This document shows, one piece after another, positions 45,198 through 55,834 of a stretch of DNA of 64,000 nt. The position numbers and the translations under genes were made by a program. A model generated the notes under the pieces. It worked only from the letters and a program-made list of their open reading frames with translations, searched no databases and was not told the origin of the DNA. This stretch comes from Tricholomella constricta (lineage: Eukaryota; Basidiomycota; Agaricomycetes; Agaricales; Lyophyllaceae). Location: positions 682,001 to 746,000 of the forward strand of contig JAACJP010000009.1 of the NCBI GenBank assembly GCA_013368375.1, in the 5' to 3' direction. The first letter of the stretch is position 1. Each line of letters begins with the position of its first letter.

Positions 45198-47316
45198 TTA
45201 CAGGAAGGGCTTGAGAGCCTGAGGGAGGATCTGAGAGATCGCAGCACCATTGGGAGGCTCGATCGATTGGAAGTACTGCACAAAGGTGGCGTCAATATCT
45301 GTTGACGCAGGTTCCCTAAATCCGGTACTTACAGTTCCCCACCAGGGCCCAGCAGCCCACCATGTGAAACCTATGTGAGTAAATTGAGTCAAGAGCGCAA
45401 CATCTAAACAATTGAAATAACTGACCGATCCAGACACCGGACTGTTGCATGGCGCACAGAGCTCCCTTGACTGCGTTGATGCACTGTGTGTTAGAACCGG
45501 CGCCCATCTCGCCCAAGAAACCCTTGAGGTTGTTGGCCTTGAGCCAGGCAGTGGCAGCGGCAAGACGCTCAGCACCGATGGTAGAGGACACACAAGTTCC
45601 GGATGTGCCAGAGCCGTCAGAGTCGAGGTACTGGTGCATTTCTGGCACGAGGTCAGAATCGGCAGGCACAGACGCGTACAGGGTGCATCAAACTTACGGA
45701 TGGCAATGTTGTTGTTGGGGTCCTTGATGGCGCCGAAGACATTAGAGTTGCCAGAGGTAGTCCAGGCTGATTGCAGGTCAGTTGAGTGGGATCTCCATAA
45801 TAAATGAGGCGAACATACTCCATGCTCCAGTCCAAGCTAGGTATGGTAGGCCAGTGAGCCTCTGTGAAGTTTATCGAAGCTAGTACTCACAGGTTCCTAA
45901 AGGTGAGGAACTTAAGCCAACGGTCTCCAGTAAAAGCTCAGACGAACTTACCCTCGACGGTGATGAGCTGGCTGGTAGCTCCGCTAGACCTGATACCATT
46001 GACAGCAGCTTGATTCTTCACGATAAAGTGATTAGAACCGGATCAGTAAATATTGGTCTAAGATTCGATTTACCAGGTTGAAGACAGTCTGTGCATCGAT
46101 GCCGTAGGGCTCGTTCATGATGTCTGTTAGACTGTTGAGCGGACAAAGAACTCAAGAAGAAGGAATCCGATGGTTACCGAAAATGACCCTGCTGTTGGAT
46201 TTCTGTGAACAAAATTCAGTTTGAATTTACGAGAAGATCGATAAATAAAGGCGACTAACGAATTCGTTGGCCAAGTTCTTCCACCCTGAAAATATACGTT
46301 AACAAGCATTCCCTCGCATCTTTCCAGTGCTTACATGTTTGGAAGCTATATTGCAAACCTGTGAGAAAGGCGTATACTCGGTAACGCGATCATAACTTAC
46401 TTTGAGGTGCTGGTGATGACGGCGCCGTTGTAGCGCATGAAATTGTGGGCTGTATAGAACTATTAGCTTCGTTGGTCGTTCAGTATGTCAAGAAAAACAT
46501 ACGCTCAATGACGGCGTAAGCGCCTTTGTTAGTGATGTAGTTAACTGTCTATTCATTCCAGTCAGCGCCTTGCCTTTACAACGGGGCCGTGCTATTGACT
46601 TACGGTCTTCAAGGCGGCGAGGTAGGTGGCATCAAAGGCACCGGTGAGACCGTTGGCGGGAGGAGTGATCCGCTCCTGCTGGAATGGGATACGGAATGTG
46701 TTAAAGCCTTGCCCGACAAAGTACTAGAAACGAATGTATCGGTCATTTTCAGAGAGTATACGAGGTGATAACGGGCCTACGTCGATCGAGGAAGGAGCGG
46801 GCCAGATATAATCTGTCCCGAGGACACCCTGTAATTATGTGTCAATAAATGAACAGAAAGTGGAACATGGGGCTGTTACGGGAATTTTGCCGTTGCCAAA
46901 CTCAGCGCCGGACTCGTTGACACCAAAGTACTTAAACTTGGTCAAGGTGCCGGAGCAGCCAGCGGGGTTAGTGGAGGTGGGAGGAGAGGTGGAGGTGGAG
47001 GTGGGGGTGGGGGTGGAAGTGGGGGTGCCAGGCTGGCATTGATAATAGTCTTTTGTGTGGTGTTAGCCTGTAGAATCAACGCACAAATTGGTCCTACATA
47101 CAATCATTCACGTAAACACAGGTTGTGCCGGATTCGCAATTTTTGTCTCCAGTGTAGTTGATTCCCTATGGGGGTACGCGTAAGTGTATGTCACGGTACG
47201 AGACGCAAAGCTTAGTGACGTGCACCACACTGGCCCCAGACGGCGACGGCCGCTGCTCGGCTGCTAAGGGTGACAAGTATGGCGAGAGACGTGAAAGCTG
47301 ACAATGAAGACCTCAT
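45198..47316 (-). CDS. GH5 endoglucanase with N-terminal CBM1 (cellulase)
   Basis: Secreted beta-1,4-endoglucanase. The signal peptide MRSSLSAFTSLAILVTLSSR leads to a CBM1: AVWGQCGGINYTGDKNCESG then TTCVYVNDYYYQCQPG, with the aromatic residues and cysteines of the cellulose-binding face. A Thr/Pro/Ser linker follows. The GH5 catalytic domain includes FKYFGVNESGAEFGNGKIPG, GFNTFRIPFQQERITP, AYAVIEPHNFMRYNG, RVIFDIMNEPYGI (general acid Glu), QMHQYLDSDGSGTSGTC, FLGEMGAGSN (nucleophile Glu), GVWIGFTWWAAGPWWG and the final ILPQALKPFL. It resembles subfamily GH5_5 (EG II type). Many introns of about 50-60 nt; the one inside the CBM1 uses a GC donor (47166-47223). Catalytic residues intact. It attacks internal bonds of cellulose. 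Confidence 0.93.
47166..47223 (-). other. GC-AG intron inside the CBM1 coding region
   Basis: WGQCG must join GINYTGD in frame. The only fitting junction begins GCACGT and ends CCATAG (58 nt). Confidence 0.75.
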
Positions 47317-47997
47317 TTTGGCGTTTAACGATGGAGAGATAACGCATTTCGTGGCTTGTTTAAATAACGGCCGTCGAGGACCTCCGTCATAAACCCGACA
47401 TACATCCACGAAACGCAACAACATGGGTGCGTATCACATGGCCGTTGCTGCGTTGCCGCACAAGGAGTGGACCAGGAAAACACCCGAACACCTGAGCCAC
47501 TGTCGATGTACAGGCTTTATGACACCGCTCCTCGAGTATTCGCCTTGATTTTGCCCGAGAATGGGAAATGAATGCATCGGTTTGTCCGAACAGGAGGAAC
47601 TGTATAACTAAGGGTTACAAGTGACACGGTTTCTGAAGTTCGCGTCCAAATGGGAGGTGGACCGAGGTTTATCCTTCTGTCTTCGGAAGCAAAGCTATCC
47701 GGATATCAGGTTCTTAATCAAATAGTCCGATGCTGCTTCTTGTGGGGTGGGGTATGTCATGCATGCTAACAAAGCCACGGAGTGCTAAAAACAGCTCTTG
47801 CAATGCAAAGTCAAGCGGACAAACATCGGGTCAAGTATCAAGATGGAAGGAACTCACGACCATCGAAAGAGTAGATTACAACAAAACATAGTACGTAGTC
47901 TCCAGGTGAATAAAACGTTCTATATAGATGAATGCATCAATAGGGAGTTTATAAAGATTGCATGGGACATACGACAACTCTACCGAATACTCCTGCA
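47317..47997. promoter_or_regulatory. Endoglucanase promoter region
   Basis: 681 bp upstream of the endoglucanase. On the minus strand TTATTTAAAC at about 47357-47366 is a TATA-like box 41-50 bp before the ATG. A plus-strand open frame at 47798-48148 has no resemblance and overlaps the SARAF gene. Confidence 0.5.
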
Positions 47998-49031
47998 TCA
48001 GCGTACATTTGAACCACCCAGTCCCGTGCTCCGTCTCATTGATCCGAGGTTGGAAGATCCCTCACCTCGGTCGTCGGAACGAGCGGATGTCGCTGTAGAC
48101 CTTCCACCAAATATCGAGGGTCGACTTTGTGGTCGTTCCCAATCATAAGCAGGCTGGGGCTGCGCCTGGCGTCGGTTGCTAAACAGGTGGTTCAAAGCCC
48201 CACCCACAGCAGCTCCTGTCCAGAAGCCAGGTCTCCATCCCTGATTTGCTGCTTCTCCAGAGGTTTTCGAATAGGGAGGCGGTGGAGGCCGATTGTCCTG
48301 GTCGTCGCCCATTCCGCCAGGAAACCAGCCACTGGAATATCCAGGATGAGGATTAACAGGTGGTCGGGGAGCTCGGGAGGCATTATTGCGCTGGAAACAG
48401 GACACAAAAAAGTTGTAGAGAATGAAGAAGAGAAATGCAAGCCAGAGAAAGGAGAAGAGGATGTTTGAGAGGTTGTAAGCTGAGCCCACCCAGTGAAAGT
48501 CAGTTTTCGAATGCAGTGCCGCCAAGCTTCGTGTACTTACATCGCAACTTGGAAATCAAAGACTCGTCCGTGTTACGAAGAGAACCTGGAATCTGAACTA
48601 GGCGATACTCCAGCGAACAAGAGCCTGTATGCCGTAGTTCATTCACAGTAGTCAGCCCGGGTCAGTTTCAAAGATGAAGATGTTGAACAGACCCTTCAGG
48701 ACATATGGATCTCCTGGCTTCGACCAACCCTCACATGAGACTTCTACCCGTCCAAAGCGCAACGATTCTGGGAGGTCCGCTTCGCACTGCACACCCTGTG
48801 ATCAGAAAAGCCTACCTGGAGTGTCATGACCACCGCGAAGCTCACTTTCCAATCAACCTCTGTTCCATATCCTCCTGGTAGGCTAACACATCGAACGACC
48901 TCCGGTGTGTAGAGCTTGCATGCTGCCCCCTTGCAAATCAGTTGTGGAATGGGTTTCGTACGGCGCGCTGTTGTTTGGTAGTCTTGGTAGAAAGTCAGAG
49001 CCGGAATCTTGGCAAGCTCGAGGCGGGACAT
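47998..49031 (-). CDS. SARAF-like protein (store-operated calcium entry regulator family)
   Basis: The luminal SARAF part is read as KIPALTFYQDYQTTARRTKP, CKGAACKLYTPEVVRC and GYGTEVDWKCEADLPESLRF with GRVEVSCEGWSKPGDPYVLK and GSCSLEYRL. A single membrane span is ILFSFLWLAFLFFILYNFFV. The cytosolic tail is Gly/Pro/Ser-rich (PPPPPYSK, GWRPGFWTGAAVGGALNHLF) and ends RSTGLGGSNVR. Animal SARAF sits in the ER membrane and slows calcium entry; the fungal role is not established. The chosen start MSRLELAKIPAL leaves no clear signal peptide, so an unseen upstream exon is possible. Four exons or so. Confidence 0.85.
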
Positions 49032-49275
49032 GATTGTTGTTGGTGGTAAATGTGCTACGTTCAAGTTGTCGGTTCTCGTTGGATTGGTGTTCAAGCTGGG
49101 TCCACCGACACCTAGAACCTTACTTTTGATCTATGTCATCCACGTTCATGTTTCAAGGCCATGCAGGATTGACGTGGAAACAACGTGTCATTGTAGTGGA
49201 TATGGATGGATATAGAACTATTTAGCTGACTACTATGCGATGTTTCCGCAGTAGTGATCACAATCGTATTATTCT
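49032..49275. other. Short spacer between SARAF-like and OPT genes
   Basis: 244 bp. It holds the SARAF-like promoter and the OPT 3' end; no motif was recognised. Confidence 0.35.
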
Positions 49276-51804
49276 TTACAGACTCAAAGGGCATCCCCCG
49301 CAGAGACCATGTCCACATCCCCAACAACTGACGGTACGAATGCCGGATATCTGCAGAATCAACGACACAATACTGACCACCCCCTCCCCAAGCACAAACC
49401 CGCTGGCGATGACAATCAGGCGAATGTCGCTTCTATCCTTCGCAAGCCTTGTGTGGTAAACATATTCTAGGATGCCTCCAATTAGACGTGCGATCGAAAA
49501 GGATGGTGTGTTGAGGAAACCAATGGCGAAAGCGACGCCGGATGGAATCCACTTGGAAATCCAGTGTCGTCGCCTGCCAGCGATAGTCTTGATGGTGGAG
49601 AGACAAGCAAAAAATAGAGAAAAAGTGATCATGAACAATGCACTGTTCTCCGGCAGTTGGCCGTCGCCTGTTTTGTCCCCAACCGTTAACTATGCGGTCC
49701 AACATAATGGTATGTTTTTGTACGCACGGAGGAGACGAGCAAGACTGAGCCAGACATAAGCGGTGGGAGCGGGGAAGGTGGGGCCCGGAATAACATAGGC
49801 ACGGTTATAGAGGGTAAACGCAGTCGTCGTTACCAGAATAGACACAGAAGATCCAATAAGTTGACCATAGAATTGTGCTCGAGGCGATGCGTGCAGTAAG
49901 TGACCAGTTTTCAGGTCTTGCATGAGATCTCCAGCCCTTGGAAATTTCAGCGTCCAAGATAAATACCAAAAGAGGTACTTTGACTTACTGCTGTGCGCCT
50001 GCTTCGGCCACCCCGCCTGCGATGATATTGGCAACAATATTTCCAGGTTGTACCCAGGCGAACACTAATTGCGAGATCTTGCCCAAGCCAGAAACTGGAT
50101 TCAAGTCGGTTTCACCAAGAGCGCGAACCCTGAATTCAAAATAAGAGAAAGATTATCGACCGTGGTCACGAACGTACCCAAATATGCTTAGCATGCCTCC
50201 AAGTATGAAACCAAGAACGGTGGCCCACGGCTTTATCCCTTCGTGGCCGAAGACGGCCCACACAAGGATCGTCCCGAAAAAAATGCTCGATATTAAGCCA
50301 CCCAAAACCCATGACATAGGAACCAGGCGATCCTCGGTTTCGGTTTCGTGGCTACCAGACATACGTGCGTCCATACCTAAGCTGCCTTTGCCTCGCCTCG
50401 AGATGAGGTCGGCGACGTAATCGAACCCTACGGGTAATAGAGAGACAAAACTGTCTGCACACATAACACCGAGGGACGTCCAGAGAATCCAGCCTCGTGC
50501 TCCATTGGTCATATCACCGACTGGACCAGGAGCCCATCCCGAAAGCTTGCAAAGAGGGGACAGGATGGCCCAGCCTACGAACATGCCCTGCACATGCCTA
50601 ATGAGAGGAATCGAAACAAGATTGGCTCAGCAAACTCACGAGATTCATGCTTACAGTCGTCGGGAAGCCCATGATGATACCTAGAGTAGAGATCAATATA
50701 GGTTGTTTTGACAAACAGGATATCTTAATTGCGAACCTTGTCCTACATAGGAAAGGCTAGGCGTGAAGTACCACAACCATTCTCGCGCGAAATAGTTCCC
50801 GAAAACAGGGATAGCAAATGTAACAGGAAAAAAGTAAGCAAAGAGCTAAGGAGTATTCAGCTTCAAAGATGTGGCTGTTAAAACTGTCTTACACTCAAGA
50901 GTCCCGACGCGCCAAAGCTCCAAGATAGAGAGTGCCAGCCCGCATGTTCTACACTCTCCCGTTCCTCGGTATCACGTTCTTCATCAGCTTCCGCTGTCGA
51001 CAGCTCTTCCGTTGCTTCGGCATGAGGAATGTCTTCCTCGTCTATGAGGGTATAGCCTCTTCTATGACGGACAGCCGTATTTGGTGGGGGAAGTTTATGG
51101 AGGACCGATACAAGTTGGGCCGTAGCGGTTCCAGATGGGAAAGTAAGTTCTTCTTCGATGATCTAGGCAGACTAAATGAGCGTTGAATTTGCATAGGTGG
51201 TTCTAGAATACAGACCACTTGTTTGCGTATAGGAGGGGAAAGGAAGACTCTGAAGGGATGATAAGTAGGTGCGATGAGTAATTCGAAAGTGACGTACCCA
51301 AAAAACGCGACACCACACGACCAGCCAACGGCCGAAAGCCAGGTAAGCTGTATTGGTGGTACGCCGTCACGCTCTTCACTGAGTAAGCTCAATGCTGGGA
51401 GAATTCCGACAAATCCCGCTGCAAGAGGCATCGTCCCTGTAGCGACTGCAGTTGTCTGCACAACAACAATCTCTTGAGGGGTGAGGGGCGTAGGAAGCAT
51501 TCGAGAAACAAGATAACCAATGAGTGCAGATTGAATTGACATCCTAGACATAAATGTAATGTGTTCACTTGTCTGGTAGAATGTTGTTCCTTTACGCACA
51601 TGGATATCCATCCCGACTGTAGTCCAAGGCTCAAGTTTGTGAAGCAAATTAGACATCCAATAGCAAGACCTAGCAAGACCGCTGTAGGAGTAAACTCCGG
51701 TTGTGACGTCGATCCAAAGGTAAGACGGGACCTGTAAGGGTATGAGAGTTGGTTCATATAGCTAGAATTGGATGCACTAACCTGAGCCACCCGGTGATAT
51801 GCAT
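49276..51804 (-). CDS. OPT-family oligopeptide transporter
   Basis: A polytopic transporter of small peptides or metal chelates. Landmarks in order: PEFTPTAVLLGLAIGCLICF, TNLSLGLQSGW, MSIQSALIGYLVSRMLPTPL, VVVQTTAVATGTMPLAAGFV, WLSAVGWSCGVAFFG and VFLSPPIRKQVV, then LTFPSGTATAQLVSVLHKLP and a hydrophilic acidic loop. Later: PVFGNYFAREWLWYFTPSLS, YVGQGIIMGFPTTVSMNLGM, WAILSPLCKLSGWAPGPVGD, LGVMCADSFVSLLPVGFDYV, FGTILVWAVFGHEGIKPWAT, AGDLMQDLKTGHLLHASPRA, GQLIGSSVSILVTTTAFTLY, and the final IASGFVLGEGVVSIVSLIL. About 690 aa. The first coding codon is uncertain: ATG 51804 (MHITGWLR) fits, but a short 5' exon after CCTCCCACAG near 51835 is also possible. It is divergent from the MetRS gene. Confidence 0.87.
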
Positions 51805-52009
51805 GGCCTCTGAACCGAACGTCGTTGGCGCTGTGGGAGGGGAGGCGGACGCACCGGACCGTATTAATCATCCAGAGGTGATCGCGCGTTGTTGTGGAAT
51901 GTTGATCGGCGTCCTGAGTCGGCAAGAATATATTGATCACCACCATCGATACTTTCTCCTCTGCGCTTCTCAATCTCTCGAGGCAATCTTGGTCGAATAC
52001 CCATCATAA
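51805..52009. promoter_or_regulatory. Divergent promoter shared by OPT and methionyl-tRNA synthetase genes
   Basis: About 205 bp between the two start codons. No TATA box was seen, as is common for housekeeping genes. Confidence 0.5.
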
Positions 52010-54765
52010 ATGGCTCAGAAAATCCGATCCGGGGACAATGTCCTGCGATTGATCCCTGCACCCGGGCATCCGGCCATGTATGATCAGCTCTTTCAATTTT
52101 TTGCAGCTCTATCTTACCGAAAAATCTTGTCAGATTGCCGAAGGAGGGCGAGGAGAACATTCTGATTACCTCGGCGTTGCCTTATTGCAACAATGTTCCC
52201 CACCTTGGTGAGTTCTGAACATCGGGAATTATGTGCAGTCTCTGAGAAGAGAGCCTGAAGGAAATATCATTGGAAGTACGCTAAGTGCTGATGTATTCAG
52301 CCGGTGAGTGCGTCTTTGTTTGATCCAGCTCTGTGTCTGACTTCTTTTCCAAGTTATAACCGTAAGCAAGTCCTGTGCGCCTCTATCACTGACTGATTAT
52401 GACTTGGTACCCAGGCACAAGGAATAGGACAACACTCTACATTTGTGGCACGGATGAATATGGTACAGCGACAGAAACACAGGCCCTAAAAGAAGGCATT
52501 ACTCCCCGTCAACTTTGCGACAAATACAACGCACTTCACAAGGAAACGTATGAGTGGTTCGACATCGGGTGCGTATGGGGTGCGGACGCATTGAAACTAT
52601 CAACTTACTATTATCGTTTAGATTTGACTACTTTGGACGCACTTCGACTCCTTTACATACAGAGTGAGTACTTCGTATATATCGCGTCTATCAAGGCTGA
52701 TCAAATTCACAGAATTTCTCAGTCAATCTTCACAAATCTCGGGAAGAATGGATTCCTCGAGCAGCAAAATAAGGAGCAGACGTATTGCGAAGGTTGCCCA
52801 AAGTGAGTAACTCCCGTGATCTGAGGTCTCTGATACTCATACGAATTACAGGTTCCTGGCAGATCGATATGTTGAGGGCATCTGTCCTCATTGTGGCTAT
52901 GAAGTTTGCTCTTTTCCCTATACCACTTCAGCCTACTTAACTCTTCTTAGGATGCTCGTGGTGACCAGTGTGACGGCTGTAGCAGAACCTTGGATGCGAT
53001 TGACCTCATCAAACCACGCTGTCTCGTCGACAAGACGCACATCGTTACGACGAAAACGTCTGCTCACATGTATCTCAAACTAGACGCCATTCAGCCACAA
53101 ACCGAAGAGTGGATTAAACGCTCGTGGAAAGCAGGGAAATGGTCGCCGAATGCTGTCATCAACGCAGACGGGGTCATTATCGATCCTCGTGTGAAGGGCG
53201 GATTGATTCCAACCCCGCTAACTCGCGATTTGACTTGGGGTGTTCCCGTTCCTCCTGAGTTTGAGACTGAGGAATATGGGATGAAAGCGAAAGTTCTCTG
53301 TGCGTACTACTTTCTATGATATAATTACTTGCTGATATGCTTTCCAGATGTCTGGGTCAGTATAACCTTTGCTTAGAACCTTGACTTGTTTTGATGTCAA
53401 CGCAGTTCGATGCTCCTATCGGCTACCCCAGTATCACCGCAAATTATACCCCTGAATGGAGACAATGGTGGTTCAACCCCAAGAATGTCAATCTATATCA
53501 GTTTATGGGCAAAGACAATGTTTACTTCCATACCGTTTACTGGCCATCTGTCCAGATCGGCGATGGTCGTGACTGGACGATGCTCCATCATCTTTCGACT
53601 ACAGGTACGCATCTGGATACAACTCGATTATTCTCAGGCTAACCTTTTTTATAGAGTATCTAAATTACGAAGGTGGGAAATTCTCGAAGAGTAAAAACCG
53701 TGGAGTTTTCGGACCAGCAGCCAAGGAAACTGGCATTCCTGCGTCTGTCTGGCGTTACTACTTGTTGTCTACCCGGCCGGAGACGGCAGATGCCATGTTC
53801 TCTTGGTCTGATTGTGTGAGTACAATTCAAATTCTACAGTTGAATCAGATTTATTGTGTATCTCGCAGGTCGCTGCCAACAACAATGTCTTGTTGAATAA
53901 GTAACTCGAATTCGTTTCCGCTGAATACTCTGTACTAACTACCTTCATCAGCTTTGGAAATTTCGTCAACCGAGCCCTGAAATTCGTTTCCTCCCAATAC
54001 GCCGGTATCATTCCTGAGGGTGGCGACGAGCCTGGGCCCTTGTCTCCGAACGACGAGAACGACGCAGAGTTCATTTCTGCTGTCAATGGACTGCTCAAGG
54101 ATTACATCGATGCCATGGAGTCTGTGAAGCTGCGTCTTGGCCTACAGATCGTGATGCATGTCTCGATGCGAGGAAACAATTATTTGCAATCGTCTGGTCT
54201 CAACAAGGCATTGATGACCTTGAACCCCAAACGATGCGCCCAGGTTGTCTCGCGCGCCGTCAACTTAATTTACGTGCTGTCCGCTCTTATCTACCCCTTC
54301 ATGCCTGCGACTTCCGACTCGATCCTTGCGCAGCTGAACGCGCCCGCTCGCGTCGTCCCCGAAGTTCTGTCCACCGATATTCTCGTTGGCCACACGATCG
54401 GCAAGCCCGAACACCTCTTTAAGAAGATCGAGGAGAATATGGTAGAAATTTGGAAAGCCAAGTTTGGTGGTGATGGCGAGGAGACGAGACAGGAAACGGC
54501 CGCAGACCCTACCAAGGCCACTCCTGGTGCTTCGAAGCGCAAAGCCGCGGCTGCGAAGAAGACCGCGCAGGCTACCACGGATCATAAGGTGCCTATGACG
54601 CCAGAGGTTTTGGCTCTGGAAGCGAAGATCGCTGAACAGGGGCAATTGGTTCGTGGGCTGAAGGGCCAGACTCCGAAGACACCTGAGCTCGATGCTCGAA
54701 TTAAGGATGCTGTAGATGTGCTCAAGAAGTTGAAGGGAGAGCTGGTGACTCTTTCGACGGCCTGA
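52010..54765 (+). CDS. Methionyl-tRNA synthetase, cytosolic, with C-terminal WHEP-like domain
   Basis: It charges tRNA-Met with methionine (class I). The HIGH-type motif is NNVPHLGN, spliced across the intron starting near 52210. It continues [15 protein letters not shown], with an 8-nt exon (52354-52361), then [21 protein letters not shown] zinc-binding insertion carries Cys pairs ([35 protein letters not shown]). The second half has [28 protein letters not shown] and the KMSKS-type [11 protein letters not shown]. Then come [20 protein letters not shown], the anticodon-binding [10 protein letters not shown] and [20 protein letters not shown]. The C-terminus, rich in Lys and Ala, ends with a WHEP-like helix pair ([35 protein letters not shown]). 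All active-site signatures are present. The start [17 protein letters not shown] is the first ATG. Confidence 0.93.
52354..52361 (+). other. 8-nt microexon of methionyl-tRNA synthetase
   Basis: TTATAACC lies between an acceptor CTTTTCCAAG and a donor GTAAGC. Only its inclusion gives [18 protein letters not shown], which matches the conserved MetRS sequence in frame. Confidence 0.82.
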
Positions 54766-55034
54766 ATCATAGGAAATATAATATAGATTTGTATTATTGT
54801 AATAACCAGCTAACACATGTATTCCATAACGTTCCTTGCGAGAGAAAATCCTCCAACGTACGTTAGCGCGCACGCCTCATCAAGCTAATTTATTTCGCTT
54901 TGAAAAATGACCCGTGTAGCCATCATAAGCAGTGATATGCTTAGAACCTTCGTAATTTTAGAATATCAAAGAGGCCTCTAGGAGGCGTCACGGTGTACAT
55001 AATTCGCGCCACCCGCGATTTCGGCTATTACAAG
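54766..55034. other. Convergent spacer
   Basis: 269 bp between MetRS and the small secreted protein gene. No feature recognised. Confidence 0.35.
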
Positions 55035-55514
55035 CTAGCCATCAGTGCTGGTAGCCTTCTGGGTGCCTCCTTTAACGAAGACCTCACTACCGTCAGTGCC
55101 CTTTATGGCGTGTATATTTGCGTTCGCGCCCCCGTGAGGATCTGCAATTGGTCCTAGAGGTTCACCAAAAAATGTGTGTGGCGCATTGACATAGCTCTGA
55201 CTTGATGGCGCGCAAGAAGAATGGGAGGCTGGTGCCCGTTGGCGGACGACACGTGGACTTCGAGATAGTTAGCTGGGGTACTTTGGCACGATGCACTGCC
55301 AGTGATGGAACTCGCGCAAGTGACGCCGACGTAGAAGGAAAAATTCTGCATACGAATATATGACATATTAATCAGGCAGGCAAATGCATCCGAGTCGATA
55401 TTGAATGCATGAAAAGGCATCGCCTGAGAGCACCCACAAGCACCCCTGGCGGGGGACATCGGCAGACACAACGGAGACGAGCAAGAGGAGGGTAACAAAG
55501 ACAGCGAACTTCAT
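55035..55514 (-). CDS. Putative small secreted protein
   Basis: The minus strand offers MKFAVFVTLLLLVSVVSADV, a textbook signal peptide with an alanine-type cleavage site. Exons of a short mature protein follow. A second exon probably begins NFSFYVGVTCASSITGSASC after ATGCAG near 55345. A last exon is open from PIADPHGGANANIHAIKGTD to GTQKATSTDG and the stop at 55035. Donor choices between the exons were not settled, since more than one phase works, so the exact protein of about 90-130 aa is uncertain. I do not recognise a family. Small secreted proteins of this kind are common in Agaricomycetes and are sometimes effectors. Confidence 0.5.
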
Positions 55515-55834
55515 CGTTCCGACGATATCCGCAACGCGGTGCTTTGGGGGTATACTTCTATGTGTCGTTGTATAGGTTTACCATGCAAACCAAGTTACCG
55601 TTTGGCAATGAGTTGAGATCGCCAAAGAGAAAGATCATTGGAGCGCTCGACCTAGCAGAGTGAGGTCGGGTTCGGTTCCGCGAAGCTCGGTCTTCACACG
55701 GTCTGAGCCACATCTTGCGCTATGCTTCTTCTTGTGCTCCATATCATTCTCCATTGCAATTAATGACCTGTGCGTACTTTCATGCACATTCTCTGACCGA
55801 TCTTACAGAACTCGTACTAGCTCATACCTCGGGG
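55515..55834. other. Divergent spacer
   Basis: 320 bp between the small secreted protein gene (-) and the serine-rich gene (+). No clear core promoter element was recognised. Confidence 0.35.

Noticed and set aside
47798..48148. 116-codon plus-strand open frame
   Set aside because: It overlaps the SARAF-like tail exon in antisense and has no recognisable content.
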